This document shows positions 7,280-15,545 of a DNA stretch of 15,581 nucleotides, piece after piece. Origin of the DNA: JAAYBY01 sp964465385 (GTDB taxonomy: Bacteria; Bacillota; Clostridia; Saccharofermentanales; UBA5734); the NCBI GenBank assembly GCA_964465385.1, contig CAYXIM010000043.1, positions 1 to 15,581 on the forward strand, read 5' to 3'. The notes below the pieces were generated by a model, which saw only the letters and a list, made by a program, of their open reading frames with translations, was not told the origin of the DNA and ran no database searches. The translations under genes and the position numbers were made by a program. The first letter of the stretch is position 1, and each line of letters opens with the position of its first letter.

Positions 7280-8214
7280 GGCGAGCCAGTCTGCTCCTGG
7301 CCGCTGGTTTGATCGGAGACGATGTAACGCGGTCGGCCTTTGACTTCATTAAAAATACGGGCGATGTACATGCCGATCAGACCCAGGCTGATCATCAGGC
7401 TGCCGCCGATCAACAGTTGCAGCAAAATAACAGTGGTGAAACCGGTTTGGGCCTGTCCGGTGAAAAAAGTGACCAGGGTTTGGACGACCAGGATGGCTGA
7501 GCCGACCAGCATCAGCAGACCCAGCAAGGTGATGAACTGCAAGGGCGCGGCCGTGAAACTGGTGATGGCGTTCAGGCTCAAGGAGATGAGCCTGAACAAA
7601 GACCACTTGCTCTTGCCTGCTTTGCGGTCGGCCACATCAAAATAAAAATGGGTCCGCTTAAAGCCCAGCCAGGCGGAAAGGCCGCGAAAAAAGGTGTCGT
7701 GCTCGCCAAGGCGGCGCCATTGGTCAACCACGCGCCGGTCAAGCAGCTTGTAGTCTGAGGCATTGGTCAGGTCATAGCCGCTGAAGCGGTGAAACAGCCT
7801 GTAAAAAAGAGAGGCGTTCCGCCGGCTTTTTTTGGACTCCCTGCCACGGGTCTGCTTAACCCCTTCAACGATGTCAAACCCTTCCTGCCAGCTGGCGACC
7901 ATCTGGGGGATGTGTTCAGGCGGATGTTGCAGGTCACCGTCCATGATGATGACCGCATCCCCCGTCACAGCATCCAGGCCGGCACACAAGGCCGCTTCTT
8001 TGCCAAAGTTTCTGGAAAACCGGATGCCTTTGATGCGCCTGTCCCGGGTGTTGGCCGATTGGATGATCGACCAGGTTTCATCTGTTGAGCCGTCATCGAT
8101 CAAGAGCAGCTCATGATCTGGGCTGACGGATTCCAAAATGGGTTCCAGGGTTTGCAGTGTCAACGGGATCATGTCTTCTTCGTTATAAAACGGAATCAGC
8201 AGAGAAATTTTCAT
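7276..8214 (-). CDS. GtrB/DPM1-like polyprenyl-phosphate glycosyltransferase
   Basis: This family-2 glycosyltransferase probably moves a sugar from a nucleotide donor to undecaprenyl phosphate on the cytoplasmic face of the membrane. In 312 aa it has a GT-A domain at about residues 1-225 with LIPFYNEED, IDDGSTDE (39-46), RNFGKEAAL and the metal-binding IIMDGDLQHPPE (Asp92, Asp94), then AGKSKWSLFRL and two C-terminal membrane segments at about 230-260 and 265-290, ending in GMYIARIFNEVKGRPRYIV, typical of GtrB/YkcC-type proteins. The start is the ATG at 8214, backed by GGAGGG 5 nt upstream; extending to 8379 would add 55 poorly conserved residues through the intergenic region. It is the first gene of the minus-strand operon and overlaps the GT-C-like gene. 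The sugar cannot be told from the sequence. Confidence 0.92.
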   Translation of the reverse strand: MKISLLIPFYNEEDMIPLTLQTLEPILESVSPDHELLLIDDGSTDETWSIIQSANTRDRRIKGIRFSRNFGKEAALCAGLDAVTGDAVIIMDGDLQHPPEHIPQMVASWQEGFDIVEGVKQTRGRESKKSRRNASLFYRLFHRFSGYDLTNASDYKLLDRRVVDQWRRLGEHDTFFRGLSAWLGFKRTHFYFDVADRKAGKSKWSLFRLISLSLNAITSFTAAPLQFITLLGLLMLVGSAILVVQTLVTFFTGQAQTGFTTVILLQLLIGGSLMISLGLIGMYIARIFNEVKGRPRYIVSDQTSGQEQTGSP

Positions 8215-8245
8215 GAAACCCTCCATAATCTGTTCAATCGATCCT

Positions 8246-8271
8246 ATTTTACCACAGGACGCTTCTGTCAG
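8246..8271 (-). promoter_or_regulatory. weak candidate promoter of the minus-strand operon
   Basis: Read on the minus strand, CTGACA (8271-8266) could be a -35 element and TAAAAT (8251-8246) a -10 element, each one base from consensus. The spacer is only 14 bp, which is too short for a normal sigma-A promoter, so only the -10 element may be real. A promoter is expected in this divergent region of 185 bp. Confidence 0.3.
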
Positions 8272-8306
8272 CTCTGCTGAATTCTGCCCAAAAGCGCCTA
8301 CCGGCA

Positions 8307-8335
8307 TTGATCTGTTCGCCTGTTCAGTATAAAAT
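8307..8335 (+). promoter_or_regulatory. candidate promoter of the pgk-tpi operon
   Basis: TTGATC (8307-8312, four of six) and TAAAAT (8330-8335, five of six) are separated by an ideal 17 bp. The predicted start near 8342 leaves a leader of about 58 nt before the ATG at 8400. It is the only good sigma-A-like pair I see on this strand between the divergent operons. Confidence 0.6.
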
Positions 8336-8399
8336 ACAAGGTGGCTTATTGAGAGCTTGAAAGAGGAACGTTTAATCACAAGACAGGAGCGTGACAGGA

Positions 8400-10352
8400 A
8401 TGGCCATTTTGAAAAAAAGTGTTCGTGATGTTGATGTAAAGCATAAAAAAGTGATTGTGCGCGTGGATTTTAACGTGCCACTGGATCCAGAAACCGGTGA
8501 GATCACAGACGATAAACGGATTCGAGGGGCCTTGCCCACCCTCCAGTATTTGCTGGACCAGGAGGCCGCCATCATTTTGGTTTCCCACCTTGGCAGGCCC
8601 AAGAAAGGACCTGAGGCCAAATTCTCCATGAAACCGGCCGCCCAGCGACTGGCTGAATTGCTCGGTCGACCGGTTGTGCTGGCGGCAGATGTCGTTGGTG
8701 ATGATGCGCGCCAGAAAGCCCAAGCCCTCAAACCCGGTGATATCCTCATGCTGGAAAACGTCCGCTTTCACAAAGAGGAAACCAAAAACGATCCGACTTT
8801 TGCCCGTTCGCTGGCTGCCCTGGCTGAACTTTATGTCAATGACGCCTTTGGCACGGCTCACCGCGCCCATGCATCAACAGCCGGCCTGGCCAAGTTCCTA
8901 CCGGCTGTCTCGGGTTTTCTGATCCAGAAAGAACTTGATTTTCTGGGACAGGCGCTCCAAGACCCGCCCAGACCTTTTGTGGCCATCCTGGGCGGTGCCA
9001 AGGTCTCTGACAAAATCGGGGTCATCGACAAGCTGATGGAAGAGGTGGACACCTTGATCATTGGCGGCGCCATGGCCTACACTTTTTTTGCTGCACAGGG
9101 CAAACAGATCGGTTCATCCCTTTGTGAGGTTGACAAAATTGATCTGGCCAAAGGTCTGCTGGACAAAGCCAAGGCTAAAAACATCAACCTGGTCCTGCCC
9201 TGTGACACGGTGATCACAGAGACCTTTGCCGCAGACGCTCCCTCACAGGTGGTGGCATCCGGTGAGGTTCCCGATGGCTGGATGGGGCTGGACATCGGTC
9301 CCAAGGCCGTTGAAAACTTCACCCGCATCCTGAAAACCGCCCAGACAGTTGTCTGGAATGGCCCCATGGGTGTCTTTGAATTTGATGCGTTTGCAACCGG
9401 TACCCGAGAGGTGGCCCGCGCCATCGCCGAATCAGATGCCCTGTCGATCATCGGTGGCGGAGACTCGGCTGCAGCCATTGAAAAACTGGGCTTTGCAGAC
9501 CGGGTGACCCACATCTCGACCGGTGGCGGCGCGTCTTTGGAATTGCTGGAAGGCAAAGTCCTGCCCGGCATTGATGCCCTTGACAACCAGAATGCCAGAA
9601 GAACCCTGGCTGCCGGCAACTGGAAAATGAACCTGGGTGTGCCGGCCCAGGCCCTGGACCTGGTGGGGGCCCTCAAGGCTGCCGTTGCCCAGGCTGATGC
9701 TGAAATCGTCCTGGCCGTTCCTTTCACCGTTTTACCTGACGTGGTCAAAGCGTGTGCCTACACCAACCTGAAGGTGGCGGCACAAAACTGTCACGCAGAA
9801 GACCAGGGAGCCTACACCGGAGAGATTTCAGCAAAAATGCTGGCCGAACTTGGGGTCTCCCATGTCCTGATCGGTCATTCAGAACGCCGCGCTTGTTTTG
9901 GTGAAAGCGATGCCTCAGTCAACCGCAAGACCAAGGCGGCACGCCAGTGGGGGCTTCGCCCCATCATTTGCTGTGGCGAATCGTTGGAGCTGCGCGAAAC
10001 AGGGGAGACCCTGCCCTGGATCCGCCAGCAAATCCTGGCTGCTCTGGCAGATATTGATGCCGCTCAGATGCCTTTTATCACTATCGCCTATGAACCCATC
10101 TGGGCCATCGGCACAGGTCGGGTGGCAACTGCCGAGCAGGCACAGGAAGTTTGTGCCATGATCCGCCAAACCATCGCAGAACGCTACGACGAAGCGGTTG
10201 CCCAACAGGTGCGTATTCTCTATGGGGGATCAGTCAACGCCAAAAACGGATCCGGCCTTTTCAACCAAGCCGACATTGACGGCGCACTGGTCGGCGGAGC
10301 CTCGCTCAAGGTGGATGACTTTGCAGCCATTTGCCTGGCTGGCCGAGCCTGA
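8400..10352 (+). CDS. pgk-tpiA: bifunctional phosphoglycerate kinase / triosephosphate isomerase
   Basis: One 650-aa chain carries two glycolytic enzymes. Residues 1-394 are a complete phosphoglycerate kinase (1,3-bisphosphoglycerate + ADP to 3-phosphoglycerate + ATP) with RVDFNVPL, SHLGRP, LENVRFHKEE, AILGGAKVSDKI, VWNGPMGVFE and GGGDSAAAIEKLGF. A linker of about 7 residues leads to a complete triosephosphate isomerase (400-650) with GNWKMN (Lys409), GHSERR (His493), YEPIWAIGTG (Glu565) and YGGSVN; all catalytic residues are present. The frame is open throughout, with no internal stop or frameshift. Such fusions are known from Thermotoga and a few other bacteria but are not the usual arrangement. 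The ATG at 8400 has AGGAG (8385-8389) 10 nt upstream; a GTG at 8391 is too close to it. gpmI follows after 23 nt, probably in the same transcript. Confidence 0.96.
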   Translation: MAILKKSVRDVDVKHKKVIVRVDFNVPLDPETGEITDDKRIRGALPTLQYLLDQEAAIILVSHLGRPKKGPEAKFSMKPAAQRLAELLGRPVVLAADVVGDDARQKAQALKPGDILMLENVRFHKEETKNDPTFARSLAALAELYVNDAFGTAHRAHASTAGLAKFLPAVSGFLIQKELDFLGQALQDPPRPFVAILGGAKVSDKIGVIDKLMEEVDTLIIGGAMAYTFFAAQGKQIGSSLCEVDKIDLAKGLLDKAKAKNINLVLPCDTVITETFAADAPSQVVASGEVPDGWMGLDIGPKAVENFTRILKTAQTVVWNGPMGVFEFDAFATGTREVARAIAESDALSIIGGGDSAAAIEKLGFADRVTHISTGGGASLELLEGKVLPGIDALDNQNARRTLAAGNWKMNLGVPAQALDLVGALKAAVAQADAEIVLAVPFTVLPDVVKACAYTNLKVAAQNCHAEDQGAYTGEISAKMLAELGVSHVLIGHSERRACFGESDASVNRKTKAARQWGLRPIICCGESLELRETGETLPWIRQQILAALADIDAAQMPFITIAYEPIWAIGTGRVATAEQAQEVCAMIRQTIAERYDEAVAQQVRILYGGSVNAKNGSGLFNQADIDGALVGGASLKVDDFAAICLAGRA

Positions 10353-10375
10353 CGGGACCGCATGAAAGGACGTGC

Positions 10376-11950
10376 ATGATGAAAAAAGCGAAACAGCGGC
10401 CGCTTGTTTTGATGATTCTGGATGGTTTTGGCTCTGCCCCATCCGGTCCGGGAAATGCCATTTCCCTGGCCAAAACCCCTAATATCGACGGCTTGCGGGC
10501 CCAGCACCCGCACACATTGATCCGAACCAGTGGCATGGATGTCGGACTGCCTGACGGGCAGATGGGCAATTCCGAGGTGGGACATACCAACATCGGAGCA
10601 GGCCGCATCGTCTACCAGGAACTGACACGCATCACCAAGGCTGCTGCCGAAGGGGACTTTTCCCGCAACCCAGCCTTGACGGCGGCCGTGGACAACTGCC
10701 GCAGAAACGGTTCGGCCCTGCACCTCTTTGGCCTTTTGTCCGATGGCGGTGTGCACAGTCACCAGGAACACCTCTACGCCTTGCTGCGTATGGCCCATGA
10801 AGCTGGTTTGGAACACGTCTATGTCCATGCTTTCTTTGACGGCCGTGACGTGCCGCCTGATTCTGCGCTGGGCTACACCCGTGACCTGCTGGAAATGCTT
10901 GACCAGATTGGCACGGGCTCTCTGGCCACCATGTCTGGCCGCTATTATGCCATGGACCGAGACAACCGCTGGGAGCGGGTGGAAAAGGCCTACCAGGCCA
11001 TTGTATCTGGCCAGGGGGTTCAAACAGAGGACCCGCTGGCGGCCATTGAAGCTTCTTACCAGGCGGGAGTCATGGATGAATTTGTGCTGCCGACAGTGGT
11101 GTGCCGACAAGGCCAACCAGTCGGTTTGCTCCAGGCCAATGATTCGGTTATCTTTTTTAACTTCAGGCCGGATCGGGCCCGGGAGCTGACGCGTGCCTTG
11201 ATGGACCCGTCTTTTACAGGTTTCACGCGGCCAGCGGGTGCGTTTGCCCTGACCTATGTGACCATGACCCAGTATGATGCCACCTTCGAGGCTTTTCCCG
11301 GCCTGCAGGTGGCCTACCATCCGGATGCCTTGGCCAACACCTTCGGCTCCTGGATCTCTGACCATGGCTTGACCCAGCTGCGCATCGCTGAAACCGAAAA
11401 GTACCCGCATGTGACCTTCTTCTTCAACGGTGGTGTGGAAACGGAATACCCCGGAGAAGAGCGTTGTTTGATTGCCTCTCCGGCTGTGGCCACCTATGAC
11501 CTCAAACCGGAAATGAGTGCGTATGAGGTGGCTGCAGAAACCGTTCGACGCATTGATTCGGGCCGTTATGATGTCATCATCCTCAACTTCGCCAACTGTG
11601 ACATGGTGGGCCACACCGGTTTTATCGAGGCAGCTGTCCAGGCTGTCGAAGCGGTGGACACGTGCGTCGGTCAAGTGGTTGAGGCGGTCAAGCGGCAAGG
11701 TGGGCTGCTTTTGCTGACAGCCGACCATGGTAACGCGGAACAAATGATTGACCCTGAAACGGGGGGGCCCTTCACGGCCCACACCACCAACCCGGTTGAG
11801 CTGATTGTGGTGGGTACCGGTGAATGCAGGCTTGAAGAAGGCCGACTGGCTGATTTGGCGCCGACCATTCTTGACTTGATGGGCCTGCCTGTCCCGGAAG
11901 AGATGACCGGTCGCAGCCTGATTGTTTGTCGGGACCCGGCTGTGTTATAA
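10376..11950 (+). CDS. gpmI: 2,3-bisphosphoglycerate-independent phosphoglycerate mutase
   Basis: This Mn-dependent cytoplasmic enzyme interconverts 3- and 2-phosphoglycerate through a phosphoserine intermediate. The 524-aa product has the usual length and two-domain plan: LMILDGFG with metal ligand Asp16, the phosphorylated Ser66 in MGNSEVGHTNIGAGR, DGRDVPPDS, FFNFRPDRARELT, and the C-terminal alkaline-phosphatase-type metal site TADHGNAEQM (Asp450, His451). AAAGGA (10365-10370) is 5 nt before the ATG at 10376; an adjacent ATG at 10379 is equally usable. It lies 23 nt behind the pgk-tpi fusion, so two consecutive glycolytic steps are co-expressed. The final TAA lies within the -10 box of the next gene's promoter. 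Confidence 0.96.
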   Translation: MMKKAKQRPLVLMILDGFGSAPSGPGNAISLAKTPNIDGLRAQHPHTLIRTSGMDVGLPDGQMGNSEVGHTNIGAGRIVYQELTRITKAAAEGDFSRNPALTAAVDNCRRNGSALHLFGLLSDGGVHSHQEHLYALLRMAHEAGLEHVYVHAFFDGRDVPPDSALGYTRDLLEMLDQIGTGSLATMSGRYYAMDRDNRWERVEKAYQAIVSGQGVQTEDPLAAIEASYQAGVMDEFVLPTVVCRQGQPVGLLQANDSVIFFNFRPDRARELTRALMDPSFTGFTRPAGAFALTYVTMTQYDATFEAFPGLQVAYHPDALANTFGSWISDHGLTQLRIAETEKYPHVTFFFNGGVETEYPGEERCLIASPAVATYDLKPEMSAYEVAAETVRRIDSGRYDVIILNFANCDMVGHTGFIEAAVQAVEAVDTCVGQVVEAVKRQGGLLLLTADHGNAEQMIDPETGGPFTAHTTNPVELIVVGTGECRLEEGRLADLAPTILDLMGLPVPEEMTGRSLIVCRDPAVL

Positions 11951-11951
11951 T
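11922..11951 (+). promoter_or_regulatory. extended -10 promoter of nifJ, overlapping the end of gpmI
   Basis: A perfect -10 TATAAT (11946-11951) is preceded by TGT (11943-11945), which makes the extended -10 motif TGnTATAAT. The -35 candidate TTGTTT (11922-11927) is weak (spacer 18), as is usual for extended -10 promoters. The gpmI stop TAA (11948-11950) is inside the hexamer. Predicted start is near 11958, giving a leader of about 50 nt. No terminator is visible between gpmI and nifJ, so read-through from the glycolytic operon is also possible. Confidence 0.72.
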
Positions 11952-11961
11952 GTTTGTTGGT

Positions 11962-11986
11962 CAATAAGATATTGGTTTGCTAGCAA
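11962..11986. repeat. two small inverted repeats in the nifJ leader
   Basis: CAATA (11962-11966) and TATTG (11970-11974) flank AGA; then TTGCTAGCAA (11977-11986) is a perfect 10-bp palindrome. Both lie within about 30 bp downstream of the predicted start, where a repressor could act. They do not match the redox-repressor Rex consensus, and may be chance. Confidence 0.3.
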
Positions 11987-12009
11987 TGAAACATAAAGGA
12001 GAGAATTTC

Positions 12010-15000
12010 ATGGCGAAAACGAAAAAGTACATGACCATAGACGGCAACGCTGCCGCTGCCTACTCTTCGTATGCCTTTACGGAAGTAGCGGGTATTTATC
12101 CGATCACCCCTTCGTCACCCATGGCTGACTACATCGACCGCTGGGCACTGGAAGGACGGAAAAATATTTTTGGTCAAACGGTCAATGTGATCGAAATGCA
12201 GTCTGAAGGCGGTGCCTCGGCTGTGGTTCACGGTTCATTGGCATCGGGTGTTTTAACCAGCACCTATACGGCTTCTCAGGGCCTGCTCCTGATGGTGCCC
12301 AACATGTATAAGATCTCAGGCGAGCTTTTGCCTGGTGTCTTCCATGTCACAGCAAGGACGCTGGCAGCACATGCCCTGTCCATTTTCGGCGACCATTCTG
12401 ATGTCATGGCCTGCCGCCAGACCGGCTTTGCCCTGCTGGCTTCATCCAGTGTTCAGGAAAGTGCCGATCTGGCAGCTGTCGCTCATCTGGCGGCCATCAA
12501 GAGCCGTGTGCCCTTCCTCCATTTCTTTGACGGGTTCAGAACCTCACATGAAGTTCAGAAGATCGAAGTCATGGACTATGCGGACCTGGCCAAACTGGTC
12601 GATATGGATGACGTGAAGGCGTTCCGTGAGCGCTCTTTGAACCCGGATAAACCGGTGCTGCGTGGAACCGCACAAAATCCGGATATTTTCTTCCAGGCCC
12701 GTGAAGCCAGCAATCCCTTCTACGACAGGCTGCCGGACATGATTGAACAGATCATGAACGAAATCAGTCAGCTGACCGGTCGCGATTACCAGCTCTTTAA
12801 CTACTACGGTGCCCCGGATGCTGAACGTGTCATCATTGCCATGGGCTCGGTCTGTGAAACCATCGAAGAAACCATTGATTACCTCAACCGAAAGGGTGAG
12901 AAAGTGGGTATGGTGCAAGTTCACCTCTACCGCCCCTTCTCTGTCGAGCGCCTGTTGGCTGCCCTGCCGGAAACCGTCAAAAAAATTGCTGTGCTGGACC
13001 GCACCAAAGAACCCGGTGCCCACGGCGAACCCATGTATCTGGACGTGTGCGAAGCTTATGCCGGACGGGCAGATGCACCCATCATCGTTGGTGGACGCTA
13101 CGGCCTCGGCTCCAAGGACACCACGCCGGACCAGATTGTCGCCGTCTATAAGAACCTGGCATCCGACCAGCCCAGGCACGGCTTCACCATTGGGATTGTC
13201 GATGACATCACCCACCTGTCCTTGCCCATTGAAGAATCTATTGACGTGGCCGATGAAAAAACGATCGCAGCCCGTTTCTGGGGCCTGGGATCGGATGGAA
13301 CGGTTGGCGCCAACAAAAACTCAATCAAGATCATTGGCGATCACACAGACCTGTATGTTCAGGCCTACTTTTCCTATGACTCTAAAAAATCCGGCGGGGT
13401 CACCATTTCTGACCTGCGCTTTGGTGAAGCACCCATCCGTTCAACCTATCTGGTTAACCGGGCAGACTTTGTTGCCTGCCACAACCAGACCTATGTGGAC
13501 AAGTACGATATGCTGGCTGCCCTTAAACCAGGCGGCACCTTCCTGCTCAACACCCAGTGGAGTGATGAAGAGCTGGACCAGCACCTGCCTGCTTCTGTCA
13601 AGCGGACGCTGGTTGAGAAAAACATCAGTCTCTTTGCCATTGATGCGGTGTCCCTGGCTGCCGAAATCGGCCTGGGCGGGCGCATCAACACCATCTGTCA
13701 GGCGGCCTTCTTCAAACTGACCGAGGTCATTCCGGTTGATCAGGCCGTTGACTACATGAAACAAGCCATTGTCTCCTCATATGGGTCTAAAGGCGATGAA
13801 ATTGTAGCCATGAACTATGCCGCGGTGGAAGCAGGCATCGATTCGGTCCGCGAAGTGCCGGTTCCGAAGGCCTGGGCCGATGCGGTCGACCAGCCGGTTG
13901 AAGCACGTGACGTGCCGGCTTTCATCCGTGAAGTGGCCGACGTCATGAACGCCCAGCAGGGCGATTTGTTGCCGGTCAGTGCCTTCAAGGGCCGTGAAGA
14001 CGGCACTTTTCCCCAGGGCACCGCTCAGTACGAGAAGCGCATGATTGCCGTCCAGATTCCCATCTGGGATGCGGATGCCTGCATCCAGTGTAACCAATGT
14101 GCACTGGTTTGCCCGCATGCGGCCATCCGCCCCTTCCTGCTGACGGAAGAAGAAGCCGAACAGGCACCGGACACCTTTGTCACCAAGAAGGGCATGAGGC
14201 CCTATCAGGAGTATGCGTACCGCATTCAGGTTTCCGCCATGGATTGCGCCGGTTGCGGATCCTGTGCCCAGGTTTGCCCGGCCCGTGGCAAGGCGCTGTT
14301 CATGAAGCCGATCGGGGATCATCTGATTGAAGCAGACCACTGGACCCACGCCATGTCTTTGTCACCGAAGAAAAATCCCATGTCGATCAACACGGTCAAG
14401 GGGAGCCAGTTCGAGCAACCGCTCTTTGAATTCTCGGGAGCTTGTGCCGGCTGTGGCGAGACGCCTTACGTCAAGCTGATGACCCAGCTCTTTGGTGACC
14501 GGATGCAGATCTCAAATGCAACCGGCTGCTCGTCGATCTATGGTGGCTCAGCACCGTCCATGCCCTACACAACCAATCAGTATGGCCGTGGTCCTGCCTG
14601 GGCCAACTCGCTCTTTGAAGACAACGCTGAGCACGGTCTGGGTATGCACCTGGGTGTCAAGCAAATGCGTAACCGCCTGGCGGACCTGCTGACCGAACTG
14701 GCCGGCATGAAACCGGGTGACGCCATTGAACAAGCCATTCAGAACTGGCTGGAAGCCAAAGAAGATGGTGAAAAAACCCGCGAGGTCAGCACAGCGCTGG
14801 CGGATGCCCTGAAGGCCTATACAGGCCAGGAGGCGGCCATCAAGGAAAAAATCGACAAGATCCTCGAAATGGAGCTGTATTTTGTCAAACGCTCGACTTG
14901 GATTGTCGGTGGAGACGGCTGGGCCTATGACATCGGCTTTGGCGGCCTGGACCATGTGCTNNNNNNNNNNAAGACGTCAACATCCTGGTGCTGGACACAG

Positions 15001-15545
15001 AAGTGTATTCAAATACCGGTGGCCAGGCGTCCAAGGCAACCCCGACCGGAGCCATTGCAGAATTTGCAGCCGGTGGCATGCCCATCAAGAAAAAAGACCT
15101 GGGCCTGATGGCCATGAGCTATGGCTATGTCTATGTTGCCCAGCTGGCCATGGGTGCCAGTCAGAACCAGACGGTTAAGGCGTTTGCAGAAGCTGAAAAA
15201 TGGCCTGGACCGTCCCTGCTGATCTGCTACTCACCTTGCATCAACCACGGCATCCGGGGCGGCCTGACGGTCTCGCAGCAGCGTGAAAAAGATGCGGTTG
15301 CGGTTGGCTACTGGCACAATTACCGTTACAACCCGGCTTTGAAAGAAGATGGAAAGAACCCGTTTGTCCTGGATTCCAAAGAGCCGTCCGGTGATTTTGC
15401 AGACTTCCTCAAGCAGGAAGTGCGCTATTCAGCCCTCTACAAGCAATACCCGGCTGAACAGGTCGAAGCCATTTTTGGCGAAGCGGCCAAGGCAGCCCGT
15501 GAGCGGTACGAAAACTACAAGCGCCTGGCCTCTTACGAAGGCTGA
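12010..15545 (+). CDS. nifJ: pyruvate:ferredoxin (flavodoxin) oxidoreductase, interrupted by an assembly gap
   Basis: Oxidises pyruvate with CoA to acetyl-CoA and CO2, reducing ferredoxin or flavodoxin; it is the central pyruvate-using enzyme of many anaerobes. The single chain of about 1178 aa fits the homodimeric type. Visible are the N-terminal YPITPSSPMADYIDRW, domain II-type ARTLAAHALSIFGDHSDVM, two ferredoxin-like 4Fe-4S motifs (Cys691/694/697/701 and Cys746/749/752/756), the proximal-cluster cysteines 812, 815 and 840 plus ICYSPC near the end, and the thiamine-diphosphate motif GGDGWAYDIG. Ten Ns at 14961-14970 shift the frame, so conceptual translation reads wrongly after them and appears to stop at 15108; the true frame resumes as DVNILVLDTEVYSNTGG and runs to the TGA at 15543-15545. 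This is an assembly artefact, not a broken gene. AAAGGAGAG (11996-12004) precedes the ATG at 12010. Confidence 0.95.
14961..14970. other. assembly gap (10 N)
   Basis: Ten undetermined bases lie within the thiamine-binding region of nifJ. The flanks leave half codons CT (14959-14960) and AA (14971-14972). In this family the local sequence is normally DHVLASGEDVN, so the missing DNA should finish Leu, encode Ala-Ser-Gly and begin Glu: 11 nt. The ten Ns are therefore likely a placeholder and not a measured length. Confidence 0.9.

Noticed and set aside
10220..11782. A 520-codon open frame on the minus strand opposite gpmI
   Set aside because: The plus strand encodes an unmistakable, full-length phosphoglycerate mutase with all catalytic motifs. 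The antisense frame has no recognisable domain and runs into the end of the pgk-tpi gene; it is a by-product of codon bias in GC-rich DNA.
12809..13720. A 303-codon plus-strand open frame inside nifJ
   Set aside because: It is out of frame with the pyruvate oxidoreductase, which is conserved across this stretch. Its composition (rich in Pro, Ser, Arg and Trp) is typical of an out-of-frame reading.
12010..15108. nifJ as a truncated or frameshifted pseudogene ending at 15108
   Set aside because: The frame change coincides exactly with the run of ten Ns, and conserved sequence continues in the other frame to a normal C-terminus at 15545. An assembly gap explains it.
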